DNA of 64,000 bases from Planctomycetota bacterium (GTDB taxonomy: Bacteria > Planctomycetota > UBA11346), in NCBI GenBank assembly GCA_016745075.1, contig JADGDD010000003.1:365906-429905 (forward strand), given 5' to 3'. Position 1 is the first letter of the stretch; each line of letters begins with the position of its first letter. The notes below the pieces were generated by a model that was not told where the DNA came from, made no database searches, and saw nothing but the letters and a program-made list of their open reading frames with translations. A program made the translations under genes and the position numbers. Below are positions 53,904 to 62,188 of this stretch, piece by piece.

Positions 53904-55601
53904 ATGGCAGAGGAAGCCGCAGAGACGCAAGCAGAGATTCAAGCCCGCAGGCAAGCAGAGAAGCTGGCCAAAAAAGCAAAACAAGAACAAGATCAATACC
54001 GTAAAGCTCGTGCTGAAAAGTCGGACCGTCTGCGTGAACATGGCATAGACCCCTTTGGCGAACCATTTGTTGTTACCCATAGTGTGGCAGAAGCTCGTGC
54101 TTTGGCTGTTCCATTTGTGGATGATGTGCCAGAAGGCGAGCAACAGCCTCGCAGCGAAGAGTCTATTTCTATAGCTGGTCGCTTGGGCAATTTGCGCAAG
54201 GCTGGTGGTAAACTTATTTTTGCAACCTTGTATGACCGCAGCCGTGCAGACCTCTATATGCAGCAGCGTAATGAAGATCCTACGGCGGATTTAGCCGGTG
54301 CGGACCATAAAAAAGCGCGCGGTGTCCAGTTGTATCTGGAAAGAAGTCTCTTGGGTGAAGAGATGTGGCCTGCGGTGAAAGGTGGTCTCAACCTTGCAGA
54401 TTGGATTGGTATCACTGGCAAAGTTGGCCGTACCAAAGCTGGTGAAATCTCTGTCTTTGCCGAAAGCGTTACGGTTTTAGGCAAGGCGTTATTGCCACCT
54501 CCACAGCAAGCCGGAGCGTCTAGTGGCGTTCTTGCTCCAGAGACACGTCAACGTCAACGCTATCTCGACTTAATGATGAACGATGAAAGTCTTGCTGTAT
54601 TTGTTACTCGTTCACGTATTGTTTCAACCTTGCGACAGTTCTTTACGGCTCGTAAATACCTCGAAGTAGAAACACCGATGATGCACCCAGTGCTTGGTGG
54701 CGCATCAGCTCGTCCGTTTGTGACGCATCATAATGCCTTAGATGCAGACCTCTATTTGCGTATTGCGCCTGAATTGTACCTCAAGCGTTTAATCGTTGGC
54801 GGGATGGACCGCGTGTTTGAATTGAACCGTAACTTCCGTAATGAAGGTGTAGACCTCAGTCATAACCCAGAGTTCACTATGGTTGAGTGGTATGAGGCTT
54901 ATGCTGATCATGTTGCTATGATGGACCTCAGCGAAGAGCTCTTCCGTGCGCTAGCAGATGAAGTGCTTGGAACGCGTGTTCTTCGGTTCGGCTCACATGT
55001 TATTGATTTAGATGTTCCGTTCCGTCGGATTAGTTATGTTGACGCCTTACAACAATTTGCAGGTGTTGACTACTTTGACCAAGACGCGGTTACAGAAAAA
55101 GCCAAAGAGCTTGGCTTAGACCCCGCCGAATTCTCTTCTTGGGATCGCATGGCGAATGAAGTCTGGGAAACCTTAGTAGAGCCGCACCTAGATGAGCCAA
55201 CCTTTATTATGGATCAGCCAACGTGGTTAACGCCACTTTGTCGGGTACACCCAGACAAGCCAGCCTTTACCAAGCGTTTTGAACTCTTCATTGCTGGTAT
55301 GGAAATAGGCAATGCTTATAGCGAGCTCAATGATCCAGATGTGCAACGTCAACGCTTCAATGAACAACTGGAAGAAGCAGTAACAGCAAATGATGATGAA
55401 GCAGGTGTTGCTGATGGTCGTATTGATGATGATTATTGTACTGCGCTGGATCATGGTTTGCCAGTCTGTGGCGGTCAAGGTATTGGTATAGACCGACTTG
55501 TTATGTTATTTACAGGTAAAGAGAGTATCAGAGACGTTATCCTCTTTCCAGCAATGCGTTTACAAAATGATTCACCAGTTGCATCTGAAGAAAAAATGTA
55601 G
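53904..55601 (+). CDS. lysS: Lysyl-tRNA synthetase, class II
   Basis: 565 residues. It charges tRNA-Lys. A Lys/Glu/Ala-rich helical N-terminal extension (about 1-45, RRQAEKLAKKAKQEQDQYRK) precedes the usual DRLREHGIDPF start and the OB-fold anticodon domain (SIAGRLGNLRKAGGKLIFATLYD). The catalytic domain has motif 2 in FELNRNFRNEGVDLSHNPEFTMVEWYE and motif 3 in GQGIGIDRLVMLFTGKESIRDV. The acylation core and the lysine-binding FIAGMEIGNAYSELNDP are intact. AAGGAG precedes the ATG. The stop is followed by about 260 bp with a promoter-like site and structured leader for exbB. Confidence 0.96.
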   Translation: MAEEAAETQAEIQARRQAEKLAKKAKQEQDQYRKARAEKSDRLREHGIDPFGEPFVVTHSVAEARALAVPFVDDVPEGEQQPRSEESISIAGRLGNLRKAGGKLIFATLYDRSRADLYMQQRNEDPTADLAGADHKKARGVQLYLERSLLGEEMWPAVKGGLNLADWIGITGKVGRTKAGEISVFAESVTVLGKALLPPPQQAGASSGVLAPETRQRQRYLDLMMNDESLAVFVTRSRIVSTLRQFFTARKYLEVETPMMHPVLGGASARPFVTHHNALDADLYLRIAPELYLKRLIVGGMDRVFELNRNFRNEGVDLSHNPEFTMVEWYEAYADHVAMMDLSEELFRALADEVLGTRVLRFGSHVIDLDVPFRRISYVDALQQFAGVDYFDQDAVTEKAKELGLDPAEFSSWDRMANEVWETLVEPHLDEPTFIMDQPTWLTPLCRVHPDKPAFTKRFELFIAGMEIGNAYSELNDPDVQRQRFNEQLEEAVTANDDEAGVADGRIDDDYCTALDHGLPVCGGQGIGIDRLVMLFTGKESIRDVILFPAMRLQNDSPVASEEKM

Positions 55602-55712
55602 TAAATAAGCTTGGTGTAGAGTAAAATGAACCCGCCTATTTTTTGCTCGTTCATCCTAGAGTGATAGCGCTTGTCTGTGATACACAGCCCAGCGCTGAGC
55701 ACGATGGAAGAC

Positions 55713-55742
55713 TTGAGAAGAGGGTGGGGATTTTGCTATGCT
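55713..55742 (+). promoter_or_regulatory. Candidate promoter and structured leader for exbB
   Basis: TTGAGA (55713-55718), an 18-bp spacer and TATGCT (55737-55742). Transcription from about 55749 would give a leader of around 115 nt with two hairpins, CAACAC/GTGTTG at 55768-55786 and CTGCC-CTTC-GGCAG at 55799-55812, before the exbB ribosome-binding site (AAGGAA). Promoter call is by eye. Confidence 0.4.
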
Positions 55743-55864
55743 CCGCGTCTTATCCCAGCTTTCAATCCAACACGTCGGATGTGTTGACTGAACAAGTCCT
55801 GCCCTTCGGCAGTCATTCAGGAGTCTCAATCCGGCATTTCTGAGAAACACAGAAGGAACATAGA

Positions 55865-56602
55865 ATGAACACCAGCATGAAAAAAGCTTTACGCGCCAGC
55901 CTCTCTATCGTTGTTCTAACGATTATCACCACCGCTTATGTTGCTGCCGAAGAAGGTGGAGCAGGTACTGATGTGAGCTTATTCAAGCGTATTATTGACT
56001 CAGGTGCAGTAGAATGGGTTTTGATTCTTCTATCTATTATTGGTACAGCCCTTGGTATTCAACGTCTGATGACCATTAAACAAGATATTCTTGTACCTGA
56101 TGGCCTTGTTGATGACATGCACAACATCTTTGCAGAAGGTGTTGATGACGAAGGCGTTGAAGAAGCAGTAAACATGGTTTCTGGTGACGACAGCATGCTT
56201 GGCCAAGTCTGTTTTGCCATGCTCGACAAGCGCGATCTTGGCTTTGATGCTATGCGTGAAGCTGCAGAAAACGTTGCTTCAGCCGAGCATAATAAATACA
56301 TGACCCAAATTTCTATCTTGTCACTTTTTGCTGGTATCGGTCCTATGCTTGGTCTGCTTGGTACGGTAACTGGTATGATTAAAGCGTTCTTCCAAATGGC
56401 TGGTGCAGGTGGTGCGGTTGACCCAGCTATGCTTGCTGACTCTATCGGTGGTGCGATGATTACCACTGCTACTGGTTTGATTATCGCTATTCCAATGTTG
56501 ATCATCTTCTTCTTCCTCCGTGCACGTGTAAACCGTTGTGTTATGGAAGGTAGTGTTCTGAGTGCAGAAGTACTCGATTACTTCCGCCCTGCTGCTGTAT
56601 AA
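55865..56602 (+). CDS. MotA/TolQ/ExbB-family proton channel protein with signal peptide
   Basis: 245 residues. The N-terminus is a signal peptide (KKALRASLSIVVLTIITTAYVAAEE), a feature common in PVC ExbB-type proteins and absent in E. coli ExbB. Three membrane helices lie at about 47-66, 150-172 and 195-218; the conserved GIGPMLGLLGTVTGMIKAF and GGAMITTATGLIIAIPMLI segments form the channel helices. With the two downstream ExbD genes it would make a proton-driven motor energising outer-membrane transport or envelope work. No TonB or receptor gene is nearby. First of three genes. Confidence 0.93.
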   Translation: MNTSMKKALRASLSIVVLTIITTAYVAAEEGGAGTDVSLFKRIIDSGAVEWVLILLSIIGTALGIQRLMTIKQDILVPDGLVDDMHNIFAEGVDDEGVEEAVNMVSGDDSMLGQVCFAMLDKRDLGFDAMREAAENVASAEHNKYMTQISILSLFAGIGPMLGLLGTVTGMIKAFFQMAGAGGAVDPAMLADSIGGAMITTATGLIIAIPMLIIFFFLRARVNRCVMEGSVLSAEVLDYFRPAAV

Positions 56603-56678
56603 GATTCAACAGTAAGCGATTATAAAGAACACCCTCACGCAAGAATAAAGAGCGAACGAGTAAGATCGGAGTAACAGT

Positions 56679-57278
56679 ATGGCTAAGAGAAAGCTGTCCC
56701 AACCAGATGACCAAATCGATTTAACACCAATGATCGATATGATCTTCCTACTGATTATCTTCTTTATTCTTGCGGGTAAAATTACGAGTGATATGAAAAA
56801 TGAGCATATCACCGTGCCGCCAACAGAGACCGCAGAAAAAATTGAAATACCAGATGATTGGGGCCATCACGTTATTAACGTATTTGGTAGCAGTCAAAAT
56901 GAAGCCGCTAAAGGTTTGCCACCACGTAATTCTATTCAGTTTGACGGCAATGGTGCGTGGCGTTCAGAAGGCTCAGATGACATGACTGGTTATCAAAAAC
57001 TTCGTAACATGCTTGATGATGTCTATAATGAATCAGATCACTACTTGGATCCGAAAACTGGGATGTTTAAGTTACCAAAAGTGATTATTGAGATACGCGC
57101 TGATGCCGATACTGAATATCGTGTTATTCAAGAAGTGCAGCAGATTTGCGCTTATACGAATGATCCATATGATATGATGAAGCCACGTAAGCCAAAGAAC
57201 CCGAAAAACCCAGCAGAAGGCGCTATGCCTTTTGTGAATCTTATGTTTACCACTCGCTCTGCACGTGACGAGAAGTAA
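56679..57278 (+). CDS. ExbD/TolR-family protein 1
   Basis: 199 residues. A short cytoplasmic start (KRKLSQPDDQIDLTPMID) leads into one membrane helix (about 18-38) with the proton-path Asp in DLTPMIDMIFLLIIFFIL. The periplasmic part is longer than in E. coli ExbD, with an insertion at about 70-120, and ends in a normal ExbD fold (VIIEIRADADTEYRVIQEVQQICA). CGGAG precedes the ATG. It is paired with a second ExbD, so the stator may be a heteromer. Confidence 0.92.
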   Translation: MAKRKLSQPDDQIDLTPMIDMIFLLIIFFILAGKITSDMKNEHITVPPTETAEKIEIPDDWGHHVINVFGSSQNEAAKGLPPRNSIQFDGNGAWRSEGSDDMTGYQKLRNMLDDVYNESDHYLDPKTGMFKLPKVIIEIRADADTEYRVIQEVQQICAYTNDPYDMMKPRKPKNPKNPAEGAMPFVNLMFTTRSARDEK

Positions 57279-57358
57279 GTACCGCATTCATAGACTGATC
57301 AATTTATAGACCAACCGTAGAGTAGTGTTTATAAAGAGTTCATAGGAGGAGAGACGAT

Positions 57359-58042
57359 ATGGGTAAGCCACAAATAGATTTAGATGAACAGGATGACATC
57401 GACTTAACCCCGATGATTGATATCATCTTTCTGTTGTTAATCTTCTTCATTTTAACAACAAAATTTGTACCAGATGAGAAAGCCATCTCTAATTTGTTGC
57501 CAACCAACAAAGGTACAGCTAATACGCCTCCACCAGAAGTTGTTGAGCCACCACAAGACATTAATGTCCGTATTTTCCCAAAAGGAATTACTCGGACTAT
57601 GGGTGTGCAAGATAGCGATAAATGGTGGCATGCAAATAAAGGCGTTGGCCGTAAGACCGCTGTCCTGCAAATTGGTAATGGCGACTCTATCGAAATTAAC
57701 GGTCCACAGTTGGGAGACGGTTCTCCAGAACAACAAGAGACTGAAATTGCAACTATTCATGGTTACATCAGTGCGAAGTTGACTGAGCGTGAGATTGCTG
57801 GTGCTCGCAAAGAGCAAAGCCCGATTGTTTTACATTGTTTCTCTGGGTTACCATGGAAATACGCTATTGTTGCCTATGACGCCGTTCGTTCTTATGAAGC
57901 AGCTCATGGTCAATCTATTGACCAAAGTGACCCTGATGCTTTGTTGGAAGCCCGTGAAATCATGTTTGCCCCACCGCGTGTCCGTGATTACCACACATGG
58001 GAATTGGGCAATGAGTTGTGGGAAATTGTTCGTCTGAAATAG
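57359..58042 (+). CDS. ExbD/TolR-family protein 2
   Basis: 227 residues with AGGAGGAG before the ATG. The same plan as the first ExbD: DEQDDIDLTPMIDIIFLLLIFFILTTKFV is the Asp-bearing membrane helix (about 14-37). The periplasmic domain is larger and has an inserted stretch (about 75-150) before the SPIVLHCFSGLPWKYAIVAYDAVR segment. The two ExbDs differ enough not to be a recent duplication. The stop is followed by a strong terminator that closes the exbB-exbD-exbD unit. Confidence 0.92.
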   Translation: MGKPQIDLDEQDDIDLTPMIDIIFLLLIFFILTTKFVPDEKAISNLLPTNKGTANTPPPEVVEPPQDINVRIFPKGITRTMGVQDSDKWWHANKGVGRKTAVLQIGNGDSIEINGPQLGDGSPEQQETEIATIHGYISAKLTEREIAGARKEQSPIVLHCFSGLPWKYAIVAYDAVRSYEAAHGQSIDQSDPDALLEAREIMFAPPRVRDYHTWELGNELWEIVRLK

Positions 58043-58058
58043 AACATCTCTATTCAAT

Positions 58059-58089
58059 AAAAAGGCAGCCTTAACCGGCTGCCTTTTTT
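58059..58089 (+). terminator. Strong intrinsic terminator between exbD and pilT
   Basis: Stem AAAGGCAGCC (58061-58070) with GGCTGCCTTT (58077-58086), a 6-nt loop and TTT after. The pilT ribosome-binding site starts directly after it and the pilT start codon is only 12 bp away. Confidence 0.95.
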
Positions 58090-58101
58090 GAGGAGTAAAA
58101 T

Positions 58102-59196
58102 ATGAATTTGGAAGTTGAAAAGTTACTGCGTTTAATGGTGAAATTTAAAGCCAGTGACTTGCATATCAAAGTAAATCAGCCGCCAGCCTTCCGTGTAAAT
58201 GGCAGTATGTCGCGGATGAAAAACACAGAACCGCTCACACCTGAACAGTGCGATGAATTATTGCTCTCATTACTGAGTGATAATCAACGTCGAGAACTTC
58301 AAGAGAATGGTAATGTGGATTTTTCTTATTACATAGAAGATGCAGGGCGTTATCGTTGTAATGTCTACAAACAATGTGGCTATCTATCTGCTGCCATTCG
58401 TATGGTCAATGCAGCAGTACCGTCTATGGATGATCTCATGTTACCGCCACAAATGGCAAAGGTCCCAGAATTTCAACGTGGATTAGTTGTTGTTGGAGGT
58501 ATTACTGGTGCCGGTAAATCAACAACCCTTGCATCCGTACTAAATGTTATCAACAAACAACGTCGTTGTCATATTATTACTTTGGAAGACCCGATTGAAT
58601 ACATTTTTGAAGAGGATCAATCGTTCATCAATCAGCGTGAAATAGGTCTTGATGTGAAAGATTTTAAAGATGGTTTGCGTAGCATTGTCCGTCAAGATCC
58701 AGATGTTATTTTAGTAGGTGAAATGCGTGATGCCGAAACTTTTGAAACGGCCCTGAGTGCGGCAGAAACTGGTCACTTAGTACTTGGCACGGTTCACGCC
58801 TCCAGTTGTGCGCAAACAATAGGTCGCATTTTGGATTTATTCCCCATTGAGAAGCAAACGCAAATCCGAACAAGTTTGGCTTTTAATTTGAAAGCGATAT
58901 TTAACCAACAATTATTAAAGAGTGAAATTAAAAGCACACCACGGATACCAGCCGTAGAATCAATGTTTATCACACCGTTGATTCGCAAACTCATAGAAGA
59001 AAAAGAAGATTCAAGAATTGCAGGAGCAGTACAGCAAGACACTGAAAATGGTTGTGAAAGCTATAATCAAACCTTGCTGCGCATGCAAAAGGCAAAACAG
59101 ATTAGCATGGAAGTCGCCCTCAAAGCTTCACCAAATCCAGACGAATTACGTATCGCTATGCGCGGTATCAGCGTGTCTGGTGGTGGTATCGCCTAA
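58102..59196 (+). CDS. pilT: PilT-like twitching motility ATPase
   Basis: 364 residues, the usual PilT length. It is a hexameric ATPase that retracts type IV pili from the inner-membrane face. Walker A is VGGITGAGKSTT (about 131-142), Walker B and the Asp box lie in ITLEDPIEY and RQDPDVILVGEMRDAET, and the His box is TGHLVLGTVHASS. The C-terminal AIRR-type region is less clear. GAGGAG precedes the ATG. It follows a terminator at minimal distance, so it needs readthrough or a promoter overlapping the terminator. No other pilus genes are in the window. Confidence 0.94.
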   Translation: MNLEVEKLLRLMVKFKASDLHIKVNQPPAFRVNGSMSRMKNTEPLTPEQCDELLLSLLSDNQRRELQENGNVDFSYYIEDAGRYRCNVYKQCGYLSAAIRMVNAAVPSMDDLMLPPQMAKVPEFQRGLVVVGGITGAGKSTTLASVLNVINKQRRCHIITLEDPIEYIFEEDQSFINQREIGLDVKDFKDGLRSIVRQDPDVILVGEMRDAETFETALSAAETGHLVLGTVHASSCAQTIGRILDLFPIEKQTQIRTSLAFNLKAIFNQQLLKSEIKSTPRIPAVESMFITPLIRKLIEEKEDSRIAGAVQQDTENGCESYNQTLLRMQKAKQISMEVALKASPNPDELRIAMRGISVSGGGIA

Positions 59197-59244
59197 TAGA
59201 AAAAATATGGGCGATGAGGTGGAGGATGCGGCGGCATCTGTCGA

Positions 59245-59739
59245 TTAGTTGTCTGAGCCTTGTCCTTCTTTGTCTTGGTGCGCTTGTAAGCATTCAGCAA
59301 TATGTGGCGAAACCATCCCTTCCAAGCTGAGGCCAGCAGCGAAGGCTTGGCGAACGACACTGGAGCTTACATGGGCTAGTGGGCCAGAAGTGAGTAGGAA
59401 CATAGATTCAAACCCATTTGCTTTATTGACCTCAGCCATCGCTCGTTCGTTGTCTAAGTCTGCGGCGGTGCGTAATCCACGAATGAGGACGTTCGCATTT
59501 TGTTGTTTGGCAAAAAGCACGGTTGCACCGGTAAAAGGCAATACAGTCACCTGTGACAGATGTGCGCATTCAAGTGCCATAAGCCGTGCGCGTTCAGTGC
59601 TACTGAAAAACGGTTGTTTCTCAGTATTAACACCAATGCCAACAATTAACAAATCACAAAAAGAAGCAGCACGGTTGATAATATCTAAATGGCCAAGCGT
59701 TGGTGGATCAAATGATCCAGCGTAGAGTCCAGTAATCAT
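59245..59739 (-). CDS. coaD: Phosphopantetheine adenylyltransferase
   Basis: 164 residues. It makes dephospho-CoA from 4'-phosphopantetheine and ATP. The nucleotidyltransferase signature is GLYAGSFDPPTLGHLDI (T-x-G-H), the second motif is VLIRGLRTAADLDNE, and the third is VSSSVVRQAFAAG. The length is normal. Its ATG overlaps the stop of the upstream secreted hypothetical gene by 4 nt, so they are coupled. Convergent with pilT. Confidence 0.96.
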   Translation of the reverse strand: MITGLYAGSFDPPTLGHLDIINRAASFCDLLIVGIGVNTEKQPFFSSTERARLMALECAHLSQVTVLPFTGATVLFAKQQNANVLIRGLRTAADLDNERAMAEVNKANGFESMFLLTSGPLAHVSSSVVRQAFAAGLSLEGMVSPHIAECLQAHQDKEGQGSDN

Positions 59740-60503
59740 TGGGTGATGTCTTTTTCAATACGGGCAATAATAGCAGCTTCAATATCTTCTTCGCCACCAT
59801 TGTTTCTGTGAACAATATGAATACTGGTAAGCGTGCCGTTTAAATCGTGGCGTTCAACCGTAATATAACATTTTAAAAGAGAGCCATCTGTAAAAATAAC
59901 GCGGTCTAATTGACCAAGATAGGCAACGTTTTCTTGTGGTTGTTGATTGAGGGCTGCTGTTTCACCAAGGGCATCTTCGGTCAATATTTCGCCTTCACCT
60001 CCATTTTCTTCAGCCGTTTCATCTGTGGGTTTATCTTGCTCATCTATTTTTTTCTTCATATCTTTGAGTTCTTGTTTTTCATCGATTTTCTTTTTATGTT
60101 GCTTATACCAATTGCTCCAAGCGCCAGCAGTATTGGATTTTGGATAGCCTGGATAGCCTGGATTCCCACCTTCACCTTTGTTGGGGCTAAGGCCGCTGAG
60201 TTGTTGAAGTTTACTGATAGCGGCGTTTTTAGTTGAACGGTCGTTGAGTGCTTGAATGGCTAAAGGAAATAAAATGGTTTCATCGCCAGATAAGTTCAAA
60301 AGCGCTTGTCGCTTGGCTTTTCCGCGTTTGGCTTTTTTGTAGGCTACCACGCTCTCATTAACGGCTGGCTGATCTTGGTTCTTTTTGGTGCTCTTGTCTG
60401 TGTGTTCTTGTTCAGCTGCTGCCGAATCATCAGCGTCTGCCGCAAAAAGATTTGGGCTGTGAAGATGGAACATGATCAAACAGAAGAGGGCAAGTAAACG
60501 CAT
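59736..60503 (-). CDS. Exported hypothetical protein, Lys/Glu-rich
   Basis: 255 residues. A signal peptide covers about 1-21 (LLALFCLIMFHLHSPNLFAA), then an acidic Asp/Ala stretch, a basic segment (VVAYKKAKRGKAKRQALLNL), a Gly/Pro-rich repeat GYPGYP (about 115-120, from a GGATAGCCT tandem repeat on the other strand) and a Lys/Glu-rich linker. The C-terminal region (about 195-255) is beta-rich: VAYLGQLDRVIFTDGSLLKCYITVERHDL. It is not a family I know. AAGGA precedes the ATG. Coupled with coaD by a 4-nt overlap. Confidence 0.75.
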   Translation of the reverse strand: MRLLALFCLIMFHLHSPNLFAADADDSAAAEQEHTDKSTKKNQDQPAVNESVVAYKKAKRGKAKRQALLNLSGDETILFPLAIQALNDRSTKNAAISKLQQLSGLSPNKGEGGNPGYPGYPKSNTAGAWSNWYKQHKKKIDEKQELKDMKKKIDEQDKPTDETAEENGGEGEILTEDALGETAALNQQPQENVAYLGQLDRVIFTDGSLLKCYITVERHDLNGTLTSIHIVHRNNGGEEDIEAAIIARIEKDITQ

Positions 60504-60544
60504 GGTTGTATCCTTGGTGGTATGTCAGTGAAATGTCTTACAGA

Positions 60545-61114
60545 TTATGGATGGTACAGTAGATCAGCTGCGACGGTATCTGCTTGCTCAGCATTTGTGA
60601 GAAGCTTGGTAATGAACAGGCCAAATTCCATTGCCGTTCCTGGCCCTTGACTGGTGAGCAAATTGCCGTCTTGAACAATACGCTGATCTGACCATGTACC
60701 ACCCATTGCGGTTAGGTCAGCGTCTAGCATGGTTCGGCATCCAGGATAGCAGGTGATAGTACGGTTTGCAGCAAGCTTGCGTGGGATCAAGGCAATGGGG
60801 CTTGCGCAAATAACAGCTAAGAGTTTGCCTGAAGACAGTTGATATTCCATCAAGTCTTGGACAATCTCTGTATCTCGACAGCAGGTTGCTTGCTCCAAGC
60901 CGCCTGGTATATAAACAACGTCATACTCAGATGTTACGATGTTTTTCAGAAAGACATTACAACGGAGAGGTAAGTCCCGACTTCCATTAAAAGAGAGATC
61001 CGGACCAACGGCAGCAAGGGTTACATCTACAGCAGCACGCACTAAAATATCAGCTACGGTGAGTGTTTCGATTTCTTCGGCACCTGGGGCAACGGCAATA
61101 AGGGCTTTTGTCAT
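60545..61114 (-). CDS. DJ-1/PfpI (YajL-like) family protein
   Basis: 189 residues from the ATG at 61114; the frame continues upstream but that part is not family-like. The DJ-1 branch is shown by VAPGAEEIETLTVADILVRA with E16, and the reactive Cys C103 in LAVICASPIAL, plus YIPGG and SQGPGTAMEFGL near the end. The proposed activities of this family (deglycation, glyoxalase III, redox chaperone) are disputed; a general oxidative or carbonyl-stress role is the safe statement. It is divergent from the lolA-like operon, 115 bp between the starts. Confidence 0.92.
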   Translation of the reverse strand: MTKALIAVAPGAEEIETLTVADILVRAAVDVTLAAVGPDLSFNGSRDLPLRCNVFLKNIVTSEYDVVYIPGGLEQATCCRDTEIVQDLMEYQLSSGKLLAVICASPIALIPRKLAANRTITCYPGCRTMLDADLTAMGGTWSDQRIVQDGNLLTSQGPGTAMEFGLFITKLLTNAEQADTVAADLLYHP

Positions 61115-61229
61115 ACGTGAATGATAGCGACTGAGGAGAAGAGGTGAAGCTGCAAAACGCCTAGAAGCCTCTCTGAGCAGGGGGTTGACGATGAGAGAGA
61201 GTTCAGACACTCAAGTCGGAGGAGCGTCT

Positions 61230-61946
61230 ATGCTGCAATGGTATTGGCTTGTGGGACTCATCTGTGGCGGTGTGCTGAGCTGTGGAACAATGAGTTGTGC
61301 TGAAGAACGACTTGTGACAGATGCCACAGTGTCGGTAGAGCAACAGGTCTCCGAATCAGATGATTTGATTGATAAGGTTGTGACTGCTCAAGCAGGGCGT
61401 GTTCGTGTGTATGGGACTCTCATGCGTTCAATAACACGAGCAGAACCAGATCCTGATCTTCCAAGTGAGGCTCAAGAGTGGCGGGTCCATCTCGCACTCG
61501 AAACACCCAATAAGTATCATATACGATTTAGTCAGGTAGAGCTTGTGGGAGAATATGAAAGTTTTCTAAGCAACGGCATTATGCAATGGCATGTAGATGT
61601 TTGGGATGTGGAAGAGGAACCCGTAGTGAAAGCTGAACCGATCAACAAGGAACAACGAGCTGGCATTCAGCAGCTACAAGATTTTTTCCCATTAAATCGT
61701 ACTGCATTAGCAAAAGAGTTTACGTTGCAGGCAGTAAAAAATACAGTGGGTAGTGTTATTTCCTTGTCACCAAAATCAGTTGACCTGCAAAAGAATATTC
61801 AACGCATAGAGATGCAGGTCAACGAACATGGCGATACCACAGATGTTATCATTTATGATACTGATGGTAACAAGGAAATGTACCATGTTGATGATATTGA
61901 ATATAACGGAACGTTGCCAAAAGGCATTTTTGAATATAAAGAATAA
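61230..61946 (+). CDS. LolA-like exported lipoprotein-carrier family protein
   Basis: 238 residues from the ATG at 61230, which has GGAGGAG upstream; an ATG at 61185 gives no sensible signal peptide. The export signal is WLVGLICGGVLSCGTMSCAEE. The mature part has the LolA/LppX-type order: VRVYGTLMRSI, ALETPNKYHIRFSQVELVGEYESFLSNGIMQWHVDV, EFTLQAVKNT, and DVIIYDTDGNKEMYHVDDIEYNGTLPKGIFEYK at the end, a stretch close to LolA proteins. A role in shuttling lipoproteins across the periplasm is likely but not certain. First gene of a three-gene unit. Confidence 0.75.
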   Translation: MLQWYWLVGLICGGVLSCGTMSCAEERLVTDATVSVEQQVSESDDLIDKVVTAQAGRVRVYGTLMRSITRAEPDPDLPSEAQEWRVHLALETPNKYHIRFSQVELVGEYESFLSNGIMQWHVDVWDVEEEPVVKAEPINKEQRAGIQQLQDFFPLNRTALAKEFTLQAVKNTVGSVISLSPKSVDLQKNIQRIEMQVNEHGDTTDVIIYDTDGNKEMYHVDDIEYNGTLPKGIFEYKE

Positions 61947-61972
61947 CCAAAAGCTAGAAAAAGGAAAAAAAT

Positions 61973-62155
61973 ATGGCTGAAGAAAAAGATCCAATTATTT
62001 GTTACTGTATCGGTGTTCGTAAAAGCACCTTGGTCCAATCGATTAAAGAAGGCAATACCACCGTCGAGGCATTGCGTGGCGCAACACGAGCTGGAAGTGG
62101 TTGCCGTGGATGTATTAGTGATCTTGAAAAGTTAATAGCAGATCATAAAGAGTAG
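61973..62155 (+). CDS. BFD-like [2Fe-2S]-binding protein
   Basis: 60 residues with the four-Cys pattern of bacterioferritin-associated ferredoxin-like domains: C10-x-C12 and C44-x-x-C47 (IICYCIGVRKSTL ... GSGCRGCI). AAGGA lies before the ATG. It is a small electron-transfer or iron-release domain, here as a free protein between a lolA-like gene and trpD; the partner is unknown. Operon position by gaps of 26 and 33 bp. Confidence 0.85.
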   Translation: MAEEKDPIICYCIGVRKSTLVQSIKEGNTTVEALRGATRAGSGCRGCISDLEKLIADHKE

Positions 62156-62188
62156 GTTGTTTGAATGTCTGATCTTAGGAGGGAAAAT

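Noticed and set aside
60153..60172. Short tandem repeat GGATAGCCT
   Set aside because: Encodes the GYPGYP stretch of the exported hypothetical; a simple in-gene duplication.
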